Assembly (NCBI GenBank): GCA_017984215.1
Contig: JAGOAA010000001.1
Coordinates: forward strand, 186,001 to 250,000
Length of the DNA: 64,000 nucleotides
From: Cytophagaceae bacterium
GTDB taxonomy: Bacteria; Bacteroidota; Bacteroidia; Cytophagales; Spirosomataceae
Direction: 5' to 3'
Made by a program: the position numbers and the translations under genes
Notes under the pieces: model-generated
Told to the model about the DNA's origin: nothing
What the model saw: the letters and a program-made list of their open reading frames with translations, nothing else
The model's database searches: none
Part shown: in pieces, positions 37,381 through 46,773 of the stretch
How the letters are laid out: each line of letters starts with the position of its first letter
Position numbering within the stretch: the stretch's first letter is position 1

Positions 37381-40300
37381 TTAAAATTTAATATTTAAAC
37401 CAAATGTAGAAACTTGAGTCGCTGGTGTTACGTTGTTATCAACGTTTCCATTTGAAGTTTCTGGATCCACACCATTTTCTTTGCTACGATATTTCGAGAA
37501 GATAAATGGTTGCTGAATTGACGCATATACACGTAAAGAAGATAAACCTAACTTCTGTGCAGTCTTCGCTGGGAAGGTATATCCTACGTTGATATTACGA
37601 ACCTTAATGAAAGAGCCATCAAAATACATAATTGCTGTATTGTAAGCAGGGAACTCTTGATTAAAGTTAGGACGTGGATAATATGCATTAGGATTGTTTG
37701 GAGTCCAGTAATCCACTTTGATTTGGTTGTAACGACCTTGTAGGTAGTTCGAGTTTTGGTGGAATCTAGATACAATCTTTTGTCCTTGACGTGTGAAGAT
37801 GAAGAATGACAAATCAAACCCTTTGTAAGAGAAACGATTCGTGATTCCACCAGTCCACGTAGGAACATCTGAACCTAACAAAACACGGTCATCAGCAGTA
37901 ATTTTTCCATCACCATTTGAATCAGCAACTTTAATTTGACCTACTGAGAAACCTTTCGCTTTTGCATCAGCTGCTTCAGCAGTTTGCCAGATTCCTTCAT
38001 ATTTATAATCAAAATATGAATTCAATGGCTTACCAATGAACCAACGGTTACCTACGTCATCTTTAGCTCCATTGTATAATGAAACAATTTCCTCTGAATT
38101 CTTGTAGAAAGTAAAATCAGTTGACCATTTAAATCCATTTTCAGCATCTACGTTTACAGTAGATAATGATAATTCAATACCAGTATTCTTTGTCTCACCT
38201 ACGTTACGTGTAACAGCAGCAAAACCTGTTGAAGTTGGTAATTGATCAGACAACAACAAATCCGTTGTATTCGTTTGGTAGTACTCAACTGAACCTGAAA
38301 CCTTTCCTCTCCATAAGCTAAAGTCAGCTCCAATGTTCTTTGAAGTAGAAGTTTCCCACTTCAAATCAGGATTTCCAATCGTGTTTGGACGATATCCGTA
38401 AGCAGCATTATTGTTCCAAGCATAAGAAGTTCTGCCTTCTAAACCTTGTGTTTGGTAAGGAGAAAGACCCTGATTACCTACTTGCGCCATCGATGCACGT
38501 AATTTCAATTCATCAATAAATGTTAAACGCTTCATGAAATTCTCTTGGTGTAAATTCCAACCCAAGGCTACCCCTGGGAAATTACCCCATTTCGTGTTTT
38601 CACCGAAACGAGATGAACCGTCACGACGAGCAGTAACCGTCAATAAGTATTTACCCTTATAGTCATAGTTAATACGTGCCATGTAAGAAGCAATTGTCCA
38701 TTGAATCAAATTAGAACCAATTCCTTGAATTGAAGAAGCATTACCTAAGTTAAAAAATGCTTGAGTTTCTACAGGAACACCTAATACACTTTGCGTAAAC
38801 TGCTCATAATTATCACGTTGCATAGACTGCAATGCTGTGATTCCTATGTTATGATCTTTAATTTGCTTGTTGTACGTTAAGATATTCTCAATCGTATAAT
38901 TGAAACCAAAACGATTATCAGTCGTAGCTGTTGGGTTACCACCTTTAATCGCATTTGTTAATGCTCCGTTGAATTGACCATTACGAGAGATTGTAAAATC
39001 TGGGCCAAAGTTTACACGGTATTTCAACCCTTTCGCTAATTGTAATTCAGCATAAACACTATTAAAAATACGGTATTTACGCGTCTCATCAATCTTAGCA
39101 CCTTTAACAATCTCATTCAATGGATTTGTTAACAAGGCATCATCCGTTTGTTGGAAAATCAAATTACCTGAATCATCAAAAGCACGAGCTAATGGGTTTT
39201 GAGATAACAAGAAACCATATGGGTTTAAGTTGGCACCGTTCGTAACTCCATACATACCATATGATGAGATACCTACTTTCAATGCTTTGCTTACTTGGTG
39301 ATCAACATTCACACGCAATGAATAACGTGTAAAATCCAATCCTTCAATAATACCCTTATCTTGGAAATAACCTCCATTGATTGAGAATTGCGTTTTTTCA
39401 TTTCCACCTTGAACACCAATCGCATGATTTTGTTGGAAACCTTTTCTAACCATTAAGTCTTGGTAATCAGTCGTACGACCTTTCGCAATACCATCTAATT
39501 CAATCGCAGTAAATAATTTAGAATCCGCATAGGCATCCATGACACCTGTAGGAACCAAATTACCATTTGCATCTTTATAAGTACCGATAGTACGACGAGA
39601 CTCACGCTTCATTTCAGCATACTCAGCACCTGTAAACAAATTGATTTTATCCAAAGTTTGTGTTGAACCTACATAAGTATCATATGAAATGACCGTTTTA
39701 CCATCTTTCGAACCACGCTTCGTTGTAATCAATACAACACCATTCGCACCACGAGCACCATAAATAGCTGTTGCCGTCGCATCTTTCAAAATTTCCATGG
39801 ATGCAACATCATTCGGGTTCATATCTTCGTAACCACTTGATAAAGGAATACCATCCACAACATATAATGGATCATTACCAGCATTAAATGAACGACGACC
39901 ACGAATTAAAACCTTGGGCACAGTACCTGGCTTAGAACCTGATTGCGCTACGTCAACACCGGCAACACGTCCTTGCATCGCTTGACCCAAGTTGGTAATA
40001 GGCATCTCTGTAATTTGTTTTGACGTAACAGAAGAAATTGCACCTGTTAATTGGCTTTTCTTTTGCGTTCCGTAACCTACAACAACAACTTCAGTTAAAG
40101 CTTTCGTATCCGTAGCTAAAGCTACATTGATTTGGGATTTGTTTCCTACACTAACATCCTGTGAATTGAAACCCACAGAAGAGAATGTTAAAACAGATGA
40201 ACCTGAAACTGTAATTTTGTAATTACCGTCGGCATCTGATGAAGTACCTTTAGAAGTACCTTTAATCGAAATACTAGCCCCTGGAATTCCTGATCCATCA

Positions 40301-40410
40301 TCAGAGGCAGTTACTCGGCCAGTAACCGTTCGGTCCTGAGCAAGCATTTGAATTCCCATTAGCACAAAAAACATGCTAAAAAGAACCTTGGAAAGTAATT
40401 GTTTTCTCAT
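37381..40410 (-). CDS. SusC/RagA family TonB-dependent outer-membrane receptor
   Basis: A 1009-residue receptor. A signal peptide (1-25) precedes a CarboxypepD_reg-like domain (about 28-105, RTVTGRVTASDDGSGIPGAS), the SusC motif TEVVVVGYGTQKKSQLTGAI near 107-126, the plug with LYVVDGIPL near 182 and TAIYGARGANGVVLITTKRG near 213, and a long beta-barrel ending TQVSTFGLNIKF. It takes up oligosaccharides or other large nutrients with SusD. Regulation is probably by the ECF sigma factor upstream and by a LacI-type operator at 40563. Confidence 0.97.
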   Translation of the reverse strand: MRKQLLSKVLFSMFFVLMGIQMLAQDRTVTGRVTASDDGSGIPGASISIKGTSKGTSSDADGNYKITVSGSSVLTFSSVGFNSQDVSVGNKSQINVALATDTKALTEVVVVGYGTQKKSQLTGAISSVTSKQITEMPITNLGQAMQGRVAGVDVAQSGSKPGTVPKVLIRGRRSFNAGNDPLYVVDGIPLSSGYEDMNPNDVASMEILKDATATAIYGARGANGVVLITTKRGSKDGKTVISYDTYVGSTQTLDKINLFTGAEYAEMKRESRRTIGTYKDANGNLVPTGVMDAYADSKLFTAIELDGIAKGRTTDYQDLMVRKGFQQNHAIGVQGGNEKTQFSINGGYFQDKGIIEGLDFTRYSLRVNVDHQVSKALKVGISSYGMYGVTNGANLNPYGFLLSQNPLARAFDDSGNLIFQQTDDALLTNPLNEIVKGAKIDETRKYRIFNSVYAELQLAKGLKYRVNFGPDFTISRNGQFNGALTNAIKGGNPTATTDNRFGFNYTIENILTYNKQIKDHNIGITALQSMQRDNYEQFTQSVLGVPVETQAFFNLGNASSIQGIGSNLIQWTIASYMARINYDYKGKYLLTVTARRDGSSRFGENTKWGNFPGVALGWNLHQENFMKRLTFIDELKLRASMAQVGNQGLSPYQTQGLEGRTSYAWNNNAAYGYRPNTIGNPDLKWETSTSKNIGADFSLWRGKVSGSVEYYQTNTTDLLLSDQLPTSTGFAAVTRNVGETKNTGIELSLSTVNVDAENGFKWSTDFTFYKNSEEIVSLYNGAKDDVGNRWFIGKPLNSYFDYKYEGIWQTAEAADAKAKGFSVGQIKVADSNGDGKITADDRVLLGSDVPTWTGGITNRFSYKGFDLSFFIFTRQGQKIVSRFHQNSNYLQGRYNQIKVDYWTPNNPNAYYPRPNFNQEFPAYNTAIMYFDGSFIKVRNINVGYTFPAKTAQKLGLSSLRVYASIQQPFIFSKYRSKENGVDPETSNGNVDNNVTPATQVSTFGLNIKF

Positions 40411-40424
40411 AGGTTAGAAAAATT

Positions 40425-40622
40425 TTAGTTTATGGTTTGCAAAGTAAAATTAATCTTAGCCCACAATGCTTCGCATTCATCGTGACTAAGCTGGTTTTGT
40501 TTATTTACTATTTCACTCTGGAACAACCAGTTCTTCCGAGCAAATTTTGTTAAAAACAGCCTCCATAAACGTTTACGGTGATAATTACGTCTAATTAATC
40601 TGTCTTTTATATCTTTTGGCAT
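40425..40622 (-). CDS. Doubtful small basic ORF between sigma factor and SusC gene
   Basis: 65 residues from the ATG at 40622: MPKDIKDRLIRRNYHRKRLW near the start and LSHDECEALWAKI near the end. It occupies the place where a FecR-like anti-sigma gene is usual in ECF sigma-SusC loci; the ALWAKI stretch is faintly FecR-like, but no membrane segment or FecR domain is present. A LacI-type palindrome lies inside it, so this may simply be the susC regulatory region with a chance open frame. Function unknown. Confidence 0.3.
   Translation of the reverse strand: MPKDIKDRLIRRNYHRKRLWRLFLTKFARKNWLFQSEIVNKQNQLSHDECEALWAKINFTLQTIN
40563..40578. promoter_or_regulatory. LacI-type operator-like palindrome upstream of susC
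   Basis: CCATAAACGTTTACGG, with the perfect palindrome TAAACGTTTA at its centre and a central CG as in LacI/CcpA-family operators. It is 153 bp upstream of the susC start and matches 14 of 16 bases of the site at 41395. Confidence 0.55.
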
Positions 40623-40700
40623 CAATGCTATTCTTGCTTTAACCCTATAAAGCAGTACACAACATCGATATACTCAAATAAAAATCAACATTGTCCAATT

Positions 40701-41282
40701 TTATGCTACCGCTCGAGCACTAGTAAGTCCATCTTTCATGACACGAAGCGCACCAAATATTAAATTATATACGGATTGAGGGTTAATTTTCATTGAATCC
40801 GAAATCTGATCAGTGTCCATATTTTGAAAGAAACGCAGGGAAATTGCTTCTCTTTGACGTTTACTTAACATAGTAAGACAATGTGCTAATTGTTTATTCG
40901 TGCGTATCTCTTCTTCATATTTAATCAAAATAGCTTCCTGCGAATGATCAGCCTCCATATAATCCATCATGTAATTGCTGTGATGAACATGATTTTTTAA
41001 TTGAGTTTCCATGTGACGAATTAGCTTACGCTTAATGGACGCCATCAAATAATACTTAACACTTGTTGTAGGTCCGATCGTCGCATGATTACGCCATAGT
41101 TCAACAAATAAATCATGTAAACAATCCTTAATCAATTCCTTATCCGCAGTAACACCCATAGAATACGAATACAATGGCTGAACAAAATTTTGGTATAATT
41201 CAGTAAAAGCGCGCTGGTCACCAGCACGAAATTTATCCCAAAGGACAACCTCATCAATAATCACTTTTTTACTCATCATCAT
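40701..41282 (-). CDS. ECF-type RNA polymerase sigma factor
   Basis: A 193-residue sigma-70 family protein. Region 2 runs from about 12 to 80 (GDQRAFTELYQNFVQPLYSY, then IKDCLHDLFVELWRNH) and region 4 from about 130 to 185 (LTMLSKRQREAISLRFFQNM, then the helix-turn-helix SDSMKINPQSVYNLIFGALR). Such factors in Bacteroidota usually drive the adjacent SusC/SusD genes and are held by a FecR-type anti-sigma, which is missing here. An operator-like palindrome lies 113 bp upstream. Confidence 0.94.
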   Translation of the reverse strand: MMMSKKVIIDEVVLWDKFRAGDQRAFTELYQNFVQPLYSYSMGVTADKELIKDCLHDLFVELWRNHATIGPTTSVKYYLMASIKRKLIRHMETQLKNHVHHSNYMMDYMEADHSQEAILIKYEEEIRTNKQLAHCLTMLSKRQREAISLRFFQNMDTDQISDSMKINPQSVYNLIFGALRVMKDGLTSARAVA

Positions 41283-41394
41283 GGATTTGTACTTTTCTTT
41301 TAACTAGCGTTTTACCTAGCCTATGAGTTAAACTCAGCTGCTCTAATATAAACAAGCGCAATATTAAAATTCAATGATTTTATTTAATTTTTTT

Positions 41395-41420
41395 CCGTAA
41401 ACGATTACGGAAACGATTAC
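41395..41420. promoter_or_regulatory. LacI-type operator-like palindrome with adjacent repeat
   Basis: CCGTAAACGATTACGG (41395-41410) has 6-bp arms CCGTAA/TTACGG and a central CG. The core AAACGATTAC is repeated directly at 41411-41420, a 12-bp period. It lies midway between the divergent sigma factor (113 bp) and permease (114 bp) starts, so either could be the target. Confidence 0.55.
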
Positions 41421-41523
41421 ATTTTATATTTTTTAAAATTGACACCTAAAATCTGGCTAAAATTTGTGCAACTTTGAAAAATTTAAAGAAATCCAGTAAT
41501 TGTATTATTAGCACAATCCCGAT

Positions 41524-42921
41524 ATGAGTAAGAAATTAAATACCACAGATGCCACACTTTTAGTCATGGGTTCGATGATTGGATCTGGAATATTTTTGGT
41601 GAGTTCTGAAGTAGGACGTTCGTTGACCTCTCCTATCTGGTGGATTGGTACCTGGATCCTAACGAGTTTTCTGACGGTTACAGGTGCTTATGCCTATGGA
41701 AAACTCTCAAGTAAATTCCCTGCTACCGGTGGGCAGTACATCTATTTAAAAGAAGCCTACAATCCATTAACTGGATTTCTCTTTGGCTGGACTACCTTTT
41801 TAGTCATTCAAACGGGTACGATAGCAGCCGTCGCAGTTGCATTCGCAAGATATACAGGCTTTATTTGGCCAGATTACATTAATGATGTTCCGATGCTTGG
41901 AAACTATATAACGTCCCAACAAATTTTGGCGGCTATGTTAATCGTCATATTGACGGGTGCTAATTTAAAGGGCATTTCATTCGCAGCAATCATTCAAAAT
42001 GTATTTACTGTAACTAAAATCGGTGCCATCGTACTTATTATCATCATTGGCCTATTCGTCGGAATACAAAACGAATGGATTCATTTCAATAATTTCTTTG
42101 TAGAAGGGAATACACTTGACCCATTGACAAATAAGTTGGAGTATGTTTCCACCACTACCCTATTGAGTATTTTTGGCGCCGCCATGATCGGTCCCTTGTT
42201 TTCATCATCAGCATGGAACAATGTAACATTTGCCAGTCAAGATTTCGAACACCCACAGAAAACAATAGCCAAAGGTTTGGTTTACGGTTCCGCTTTAGTG
42301 TGTGCCTTATACTTATTAACAAATATCGCTTACTTGGCTATTTTGCCCTTGCAGGGTGATCCTAACGGGTCAACAAGCTATTTAAGAGGAATTATGTTTG
42401 CTAGTCAAGACCGATTAGGATCCGCAGCACTTCAAACGGTATTAGGAAATATAGGAGCCCTCGTAATGGCTATACTGATTATGATATCAACATTTGGATG
42501 TAACAATGGTATTATTTTAGCCGGTGGACGCCTATTCGAAGCGATGGCTCATGATAAACTATTTTTCAAAAAAGCTGCAGAAGTAAACCAAAATAATGCG
42601 CCGGCATATTCCCTAATCATACAAGGCGTATGGTCTATATTATTGTGCTTCTCAGGGTCCTATAATAGCTTACTTGATTTTACCGTATTCGCTATTTTGT
42701 TGTTTTATTTCTTGACCGTACTAGCCGTATTTAATCAACGGATTATGCAGGAAAAATTAGCGTTTAAAGATCAACTCTTATTTGCTACTTACTTAATCTT
42801 ACTTCTATTGATTTCGATTAATCTCTTGTATACGAAAACGGTACCGTCATCGATAGGATTAGGAATCGTATTAGCAGGTATTCCCTTCTATTACGTGATG
42901 AAAAAAAGAGAAATCAATTAG
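41524..42921 (+). CDS. APC-family amino acid permease
   Basis: A 465-residue inner-membrane transporter with about 12 hydrophobic segments. The first helix carries LLVMGSMIGSGIFLVSSEVG, the unwound substrate-binding motif of the APC superfamily. PATGGQYIYLKEAYNPLTGF near 63 is typical of the LAT/amino acid antiporter branch. The substrate cannot be set from sequence. The 3' end overlaps the esterase gene by 4 bp. Confidence 0.93.
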   Translation: MSKKLNTTDATLLVMGSMIGSGIFLVSSEVGRSLTSPIWWIGTWILTSFLTVTGAYAYGKLSSKFPATGGQYIYLKEAYNPLTGFLFGWTTFLVIQTGTIAAVAVAFARYTGFIWPDYINDVPMLGNYITSQQILAAMLIVILTGANLKGISFAAIIQNVFTVTKIGAIVLIIIIGLFVGIQNEWIHFNNFFVEGNTLDPLTNKLEYVSTTTLLSIFGAAMIGPLFSSSAWNNVTFASQDFEHPQKTIAKGLVYGSALVCALYLLTNIAYLAILPLQGDPNGSTSYLRGIMFASQDRLGSAALQTVLGNIGALVMAILIMISTFGCNNGIILAGGRLFEAMAHDKLFFKKAAEVNQNNAPAYSLIIQGVWSILLCFSGSYNSLLDFTVFAILLFYFLTVLAVFNQRIMQEKLAFKDQLLFATYLILLLLISINLLYTKTVPSSIGLGIVLAGIPFYYVMKKREIN

Positions 42922-43817
42922 AGCGTTTTAAACCAAGTTGCTAAGCGGTCAAACCAATATTCATCAGTCGATTTATTAACAAGCCCAAATCCATGACCTC
43001 CTTTGGCCATAATATGTAAATCAACTAAAACTTTGTTGTTAGCTAAAGCGGCTGCATAATTTAATGAATTCGCCACAGAAACTGCACCATCATCGGATGC
43101 GTGTACCAAAAAAGCTCTCGGAGTATTAGCATTTACTTGCTCTTCATTCGAAAATAAGTGAAGTAATTCTTCTGATTTATTCTTTCCAAGTAAACTACTA
43201 ACAGATCCTTGATGACTATATGCCCGGAAACTAACAACAGGGTAAATTAGTAATTGGAAATCAGGTCGTAAATTTTGACCATCATTCATTTTTGTATAAT
43301 CAATCGAATGATGTGTAGCCGCACTTGCGGCTAAATGTCCACCCGCAGAAAACCCCATCACCCCTATCTTCGTTGAATCAACATTCCATGCATTCGCTTG
43401 TTGGCGCGCCACCCGAATCGCTTGTTGGGCATCTTGCAAAGGCGCATATTGTTTTTCCACTTGACGCGTACTATCAGGTAACCGATAATGTACAACCATG
43501 GCATGCACACCAATCTCATTCAATTTACGTGCAATATCACTCCCCTCGTGCGAAGCAGCCAAAATCCGATAACCTCCTCCTGGAAAAATGATCACCATGG
43601 GTTTCTTCGCATTTCCACTTTCTGGAGCCAAATAAAGTGTATAAACAGGGTTCGATACATTCGAAATACGCAATATACCTCCTGTTGTGGCAGAACTTTC
43701 CACATTTGGACCATCAATGTAATTAGGTATTTCACCCGGATATAGGGCTTGCGAAGCTTGCGCTTGTGCAGAAAGCAATGTTATCATAAGGCCAAAAGTC
43801 AATAAATATTTCATCAT
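42918..43817 (-). CDS. Exported alpha/beta hydrolase (acetyl-esterase-like)
   Basis: A 299-residue secreted esterase. The signal peptide (1-21) ends AQA before SQALYPG. The oxyanion region PGGGYRILAASHEG is near 75, the nucleophile Ser in MGFSAGGHLAAS near 158, Asp in VHASDDGAVSV near 240 and His in KGGHGFGL near 272. It resembles the xylan/acetyl-sugar esterases of Bacteroidota. The EamA gene upstream overlaps by 4 bp, so they share a transcript. Confidence 0.9.
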   Translation of the reverse strand: MMKYLLTFGLMITLLSAQAQASQALYPGEIPNYIDGPNVESSATTGGILRISNVSNPVYTLYLAPESGNAKKPMVIIFPGGGYRILAASHEGSDIARKLNEIGVHAMVVHYRLPDSTRQVEKQYAPLQDAQQAIRVARQQANAWNVDSTKIGVMGFSAGGHLAASAATHHSIDYTKMNDGQNLRPDFQLLIYPVVSFRAYSHQGSVSSLLGKNKSEELLHLFSNEEQVNANTPRAFLVHASDDGAVSVANSLNYAAALANNKVLVDLHIMAKGGHGFGLVNKSTDEYWFDRLATWFKTL

Positions 43818-44731
43818 GCAATCGATTTTTGTTTTTCAGTCGTTATTAACACGACAGCAAATAGTATCAAGAAGCTTGCCAGAAGCAAACCAATACTTAA
43901 AGGCTCATCTAGAATTAAATTACCTAAAATTAAAGCAATAACAGGATTAACGTAGGTATAAGTAGCAACTAACGTGGCGTCACAAGCTTTCGACAAATAA
44001 CCGAATAATGAAAAACCTAACATACTACCAATTAAGGCTAAATAGAGAAATACCGACCAAGCTTTGATTGGCAAAGCGGTGATATGTATCAATTCAAAAT
44101 CTCCGTGAAAGTAACTAATCAGTGAAACAATGAAGGCCCCAAAGAGCATTTGAATCGCACAAACCTGCGTAAAATGATACGTATTAGCTGAAGTGACTTG
44201 TATGCGAAATACACCAATATTCCAACCAATCACGGCAATCGACAAATAGAATATGCCCATTAAATAACCTTGTTCTTGACCTGAAATCGCGAGTGTTTTT
44301 TGAGAGGCTAATGCAATAATACCTAAAAGGCCAATTCCGGTAGCAAGCATCTTTCGAATACTTGGCTTGCGACCATCTATCCAAAAGAATAAAACCAATA
44401 AAGATGGCCCTAAAGCCATGAAAACCGAAGAGAAACCCGATGGGACAATTCGGCCTGCTAATGACATAAAACCGTTCCCAAGGGCAATTAGCAATATCCC
44501 CGCTTGTAAATGAACGCGCCAATGTTTGACCGACATCCGTTTCCAATGTCCGCCTACAATTGACCAAATTAATAATAGAAGACCAGCCGTATAATTTCGA
44601 GAAAATGTTATGACCAAGGGTGGCAAATAATCCAATAAAATACGCACGCTAAGGAAAGTAGATCCCCAAATCAGATACAATAAGCCTAAGGAAATCATCA
44701 CGCGTGGTGATATGGATGCTTGTTTAGTCAT
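43814..44731 (-). CDS. EamA-family (DMT) transporter
   Basis: A 305-residue inner-membrane protein with about ten hydrophobic segments in two EamA repeats; [20 protein letters not shown] at the start and [20 protein letters not shown] in the second repeat are signatures. Probable metabolite exporter. I start at the ATG at 44731 ([10 protein letters not shown]), which overlaps the trmD stop by 8 bp; the open frame extends to 44779 but that would mean a 56-bp overlap. Confidence 0.9.
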   Translation of the reverse strand: MTKQASISPRVMISLGLLYLIWGSTFLSVRILLDYLPPLVITFSRNYTAGLLLLIWSIVGGHWKRMSVKHWRVHLQAGILLIALGNGFMSLAGRIVPSGFSSVFMALGPSLLVLFFWIDGRKPSIRKMLATGIGLLGIIALASQKTLAISGQEQGYLMGIFYLSIAVIGWNIGVFRIQVTSANTYHFTQVCAIQMLFGAFIVSLISYFHGDFELIHITALPIKAWSVFLYLALIGSMLGFSLFGYLSKACDATLVATYTYVNPVIALILGNLILDEPLSIGLLLASFLILFAVVLITTEKQKSIA

Positions 44732-45401
44732 GCAATAAATCAGGTCTCCGTTCCATCGTTCGCTTAACAGCCTGTTCATGCCGCCAAGCTTCGATTAATT
44801 TATCATTACCAGAGCGAAGTATCTCGGGAACATCCATACCATCAAATGAGGCAGGCCGTGTATAGACGGGAGGTGCTAATAAACCATCTTGAAAAGAATC
44901 CGTTAAAGCTGAACTTTCATCACCTATTGCACCCGGGATTAACCGAATGATCGCATCCGCAGTAACGGCCGCAGCTAATTCGCCTCCTGATAAGACATAA
45001 TCCCCGATTGAGATCTCTTTGGTAACATATTTCTCCCGAACACGTTCATCTATTCCTTTGTAATGTCCACAAATAAATATCATGTTTTGACAAAGACTGA
45101 GTTGATTCGCAAGTCCTTGTTTTAACACAAGCCCATCCGGCGAGAAGAATATGACCTCTTCATAAGTTCGTTCCGACATTAATTGGTCTAAGCAACGCGT
45201 CAAAGGCTCTATCGCAATAACCATCCCTGCTCCTCCTCCAAATGGATAGTCGTCAATTTGCTTATGCTTCTTCGTTGAGAAGTCATGTAAATCATGCAAT
45301 ACGACTTCCACAAGTCCAGCATTAGCCGCACGCTTGCAAATCGAATATTCAAAGAAACTCGACATCAAGTTGGGTACTACCGAAATTATATCAATCCGCA
45401 T
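44724..45401 (-). CDS. trmD: tRNA (guanine-N1)-methyltransferase
   Basis: A 225-residue SPOUT methyltransferase making m1G37 in tRNA. It begins [10 protein letters not shown] and shows [18 protein letters not shown] near 53, [13 protein letters not shown] near 108 and [16 protein letters not shown] near 131, the knotted SAM site. I chose the ATG at 45401; 45404 and 45413 are also possible. It overlaps rimM and follows rpsP-rimM, the classical order, but rplS does not follow. Confidence 0.96.
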   Translation of the reverse strand: MRIDIISVVPNLMSSFFEYSICKRAANAGLVEVVLHDLHDFSTKKHKQIDDYPFGGGAGMVIAIEPLTRCLDQLMSERTYEEVIFFSPDGLVLKQGLANQLSLCQNMIFICGHYKGIDERVREKYVTKEISIGDYVLSGGELAAAVTADAIIRLIPGAIGDESSALTDSFQDGLLAPPVYTRPASFDGMDVPEILRSGNDKLIEAWRHEQAVKRTMERRPDLLHD

Positions 45402-45933
45402 CATAAGACTCATTCATATATACATCCAAAAGTCCATCAGGCAAATGGGTCGTAATTACTTTATTTTGTTTATCAACTTTGGGTACAATTTCATCTGTTA
45501 AAGGAATAAGCACCTCTACTCCTTGATAAATCATAATGATCACATCTTGGGCTCCAGTCGAATAGACTTCCTTTACTGTACCTAAAGCCCCCAATACCTG
45601 ATCATTTACTTGATAGTCCACAATTTCATGGTAATAAAATTGGTCATCTTTCAATTTAGGCAACATAGCTACAGGGAGAAACAACTTAGATCCTACCATT
45701 TCCTTCGCAGCATCCAAAGAATCAATTCCCTCCAGGTTCATCAGATTTAGATTTTCACGAATCTGCAAATCTTCAATAAAAAAGGGAACCATTTCATTTC
45801 CTTGTTGGACAAATACCGCATCCAAATCTTCATATTCATACGGATCGTCAACATCCATAAACACGTGAAATGCTCCTTTTAATCCATGTGGCTTTGCGAG
45901 GTAGCCTAATTCAAAATATTCTGTCTTTGCCAT
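45391..45933 (-). CDS. rimM: Ribosome maturation factor RimM
   Basis: A 180-residue protein with the N-terminal RimM barrel ([20 protein letters not shown], 7-26) and a C-terminal PRC-barrel (about 97-170, HEIVDYQV, then [14 protein letters not shown]). It helps assemble the 30S head around S19/S13. It lies 66 bp after rpsP, with an intrinsic terminator between them, and overlaps trmD by 11 bp. Confidence 0.96.
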   Translation of the reverse strand: MAKTEYFELGYLAKPHGLKGAFHVFMDVDDPYEYEDLDAVFVQQGNEMVPFFIEDLQIRENLNLMNLEGIDSLDAAKEMVGSKLFLPVAMLPKLKDDQFYYHEIVDYQVNDQVLGALGTVKEVYSTGAQDVIIMIYQGVEVLIPLTDEIVPKVDKQNKVITTHLPDGLLDVYMNESYDAD

Positions 45934-45939
45934 AGGTAC

Positions 45940-45981
45940 AAAAAAAAATCATACAAACTTGATAAACAAATCTGTATGATT
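45940..45981 (-). terminator. Terminator or attenuator between rpsP and rimM
   Basis: On the minus strand AATCATACA pairs perfectly with TGTATGATT (9 bp, 16-nt loop) and is followed by a run of eight T. It should reduce rimM-trmD expression relative to rpsP. Confidence 0.75.
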
Positions 45982-45999
45982 CTTTAAAATTAATAAAAA

Positions 46000-46683
46000 T
46001 TATTCAGCAGCAGCTTCTTCGCTAGCTTCAGCAGCCGGAGCTTCTTCAGCAGCTGGCGCTTCTTCAACTGCAGGAGCTTCCTCAGCAGCTGGTGCTTCTT
46101 CTACTGCTGGAGTTTCCTCAACTGCAGGAGCTTCAGCTACTACTTCTTCCACTTCTACACCTGTTGCTTCTTCTTCAGCCTCGTTGATTGCTTCTACAAC
46201 ACTTGCAACGATAGCCTCGTCAGCAACTTTGTTTTTAGCAGCAATAACTTCTGCACGAGCAGATGATACTTTCGCCTCAGCTTCTAAACGAGATGCCTTA
46301 GATTTTGCTTTTGATTGAGCTAATTTAGCATTGCTTGCTTCTACTTGCTTCGCTTTTTCTACTTTCCAAGCTTCAAATTTCGCATCCGCTTGCTCTTGTG
46401 TCAACGCACCTTTCAATACACCTACTTGTAAGTGTTTTGCATACAAAATACCTTTTGAAGAAAGTACTGCACGCGCTGTATCAGTTGGTTGAGCACCATT
46501 TAATACCCATTGAATCGCTTGTTTTTCATTCAAAACGATTGTTGCTGGATTGGTGTTAGGATTGTATGTTCCGATTTTCTCTACGAATTTACCGTCACGA
46601 GGTGCACGAGCATCTGCAACAACAACATCGAACATTGCTAACTTCTTGCGTCCACGACGCGCTAATCTAATTTTAACAGCCAT
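46000..46683 (-). CDS. rpsP: Small ribosomal subunit protein bS16 with long Ala/Glu-rich tail
   Basis: A 227-residue protein. Residues 1-85 are S16 ([20 protein letters not shown], then [14 protein letters not shown]). Ordinary S16 is about 80-90 residues. Here a basic helix-prone segment (about 95-150, rich in Lys/Ala) is followed by an acidic tail (about 150-227) with repeated EEAPA and VEE units. Extended S16 is known in Bacteroidota, though this tail is long. A consensus promoter lies 51 bp upstream. Confidence 0.97.
   Translation of the reverse strand: MAVKIRLARRGRKKLAMFDVVVADARAPRDGKFVEKIGTYNPNTNPATIVLNEKQAIQWVLNGAQPTDTARAVLSSKGILYAKHLQVGVLKGALTQEQADAKFEAWKVEKAKQVEASNAKLAQSKAKSKASRLEAEAKVSSARAEVIAAKNKVADEAIVASVVEAINEAEEEATGVEVEEVVAEAPAVEETPAVEEAPAAEEAPAVEEAPAAEEAPAAEASEEAAAE
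46004..46145 (-). repeat. Degenerate tandem repeat encoding the bS16 tail
   Basis: Repeats of about 15-30 nt encode EEAPA(A/V)-type units. The DNA copies are similar but not identical, so this is an older low-complexity expansion, possibly variable in length between strains. Confidence 0.6.
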
Positions 46684-46733
46684 TATATATGGGTTTGTGA
46701 AGGATCTCGTCCCTCGGTTAATAAAAATGTCTG

Positions 46734-46764
46734 CAAAAATAGGAATTTAATCCTACAATACAAA
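46734..46764 (-). promoter_or_regulatory. Promoter of rpsP-rimM-trmD
   Basis: On the minus strand TTTG (46764-46761), 19 nt, then TATTTTTG (46741-46734). It lies directly after the 3' end of the RNase P RNA. Confidence 0.75.
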
Positions 46765-46773
46765 CAGGAAAAA

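Noticed and set aside
44184..44567. 127-codon minus-strand frame inside the EamA gene
   Set aside because: It is out of frame within a convincing ten-helix transporter and shows no family features of its own.
46335..46559. Plus-strand open frame opposite rpsP
   Set aside because: It is a shadow of the Ala/Lys-rich S16 coding sequence; Leu-rich translation is what the complement of such codons gives.
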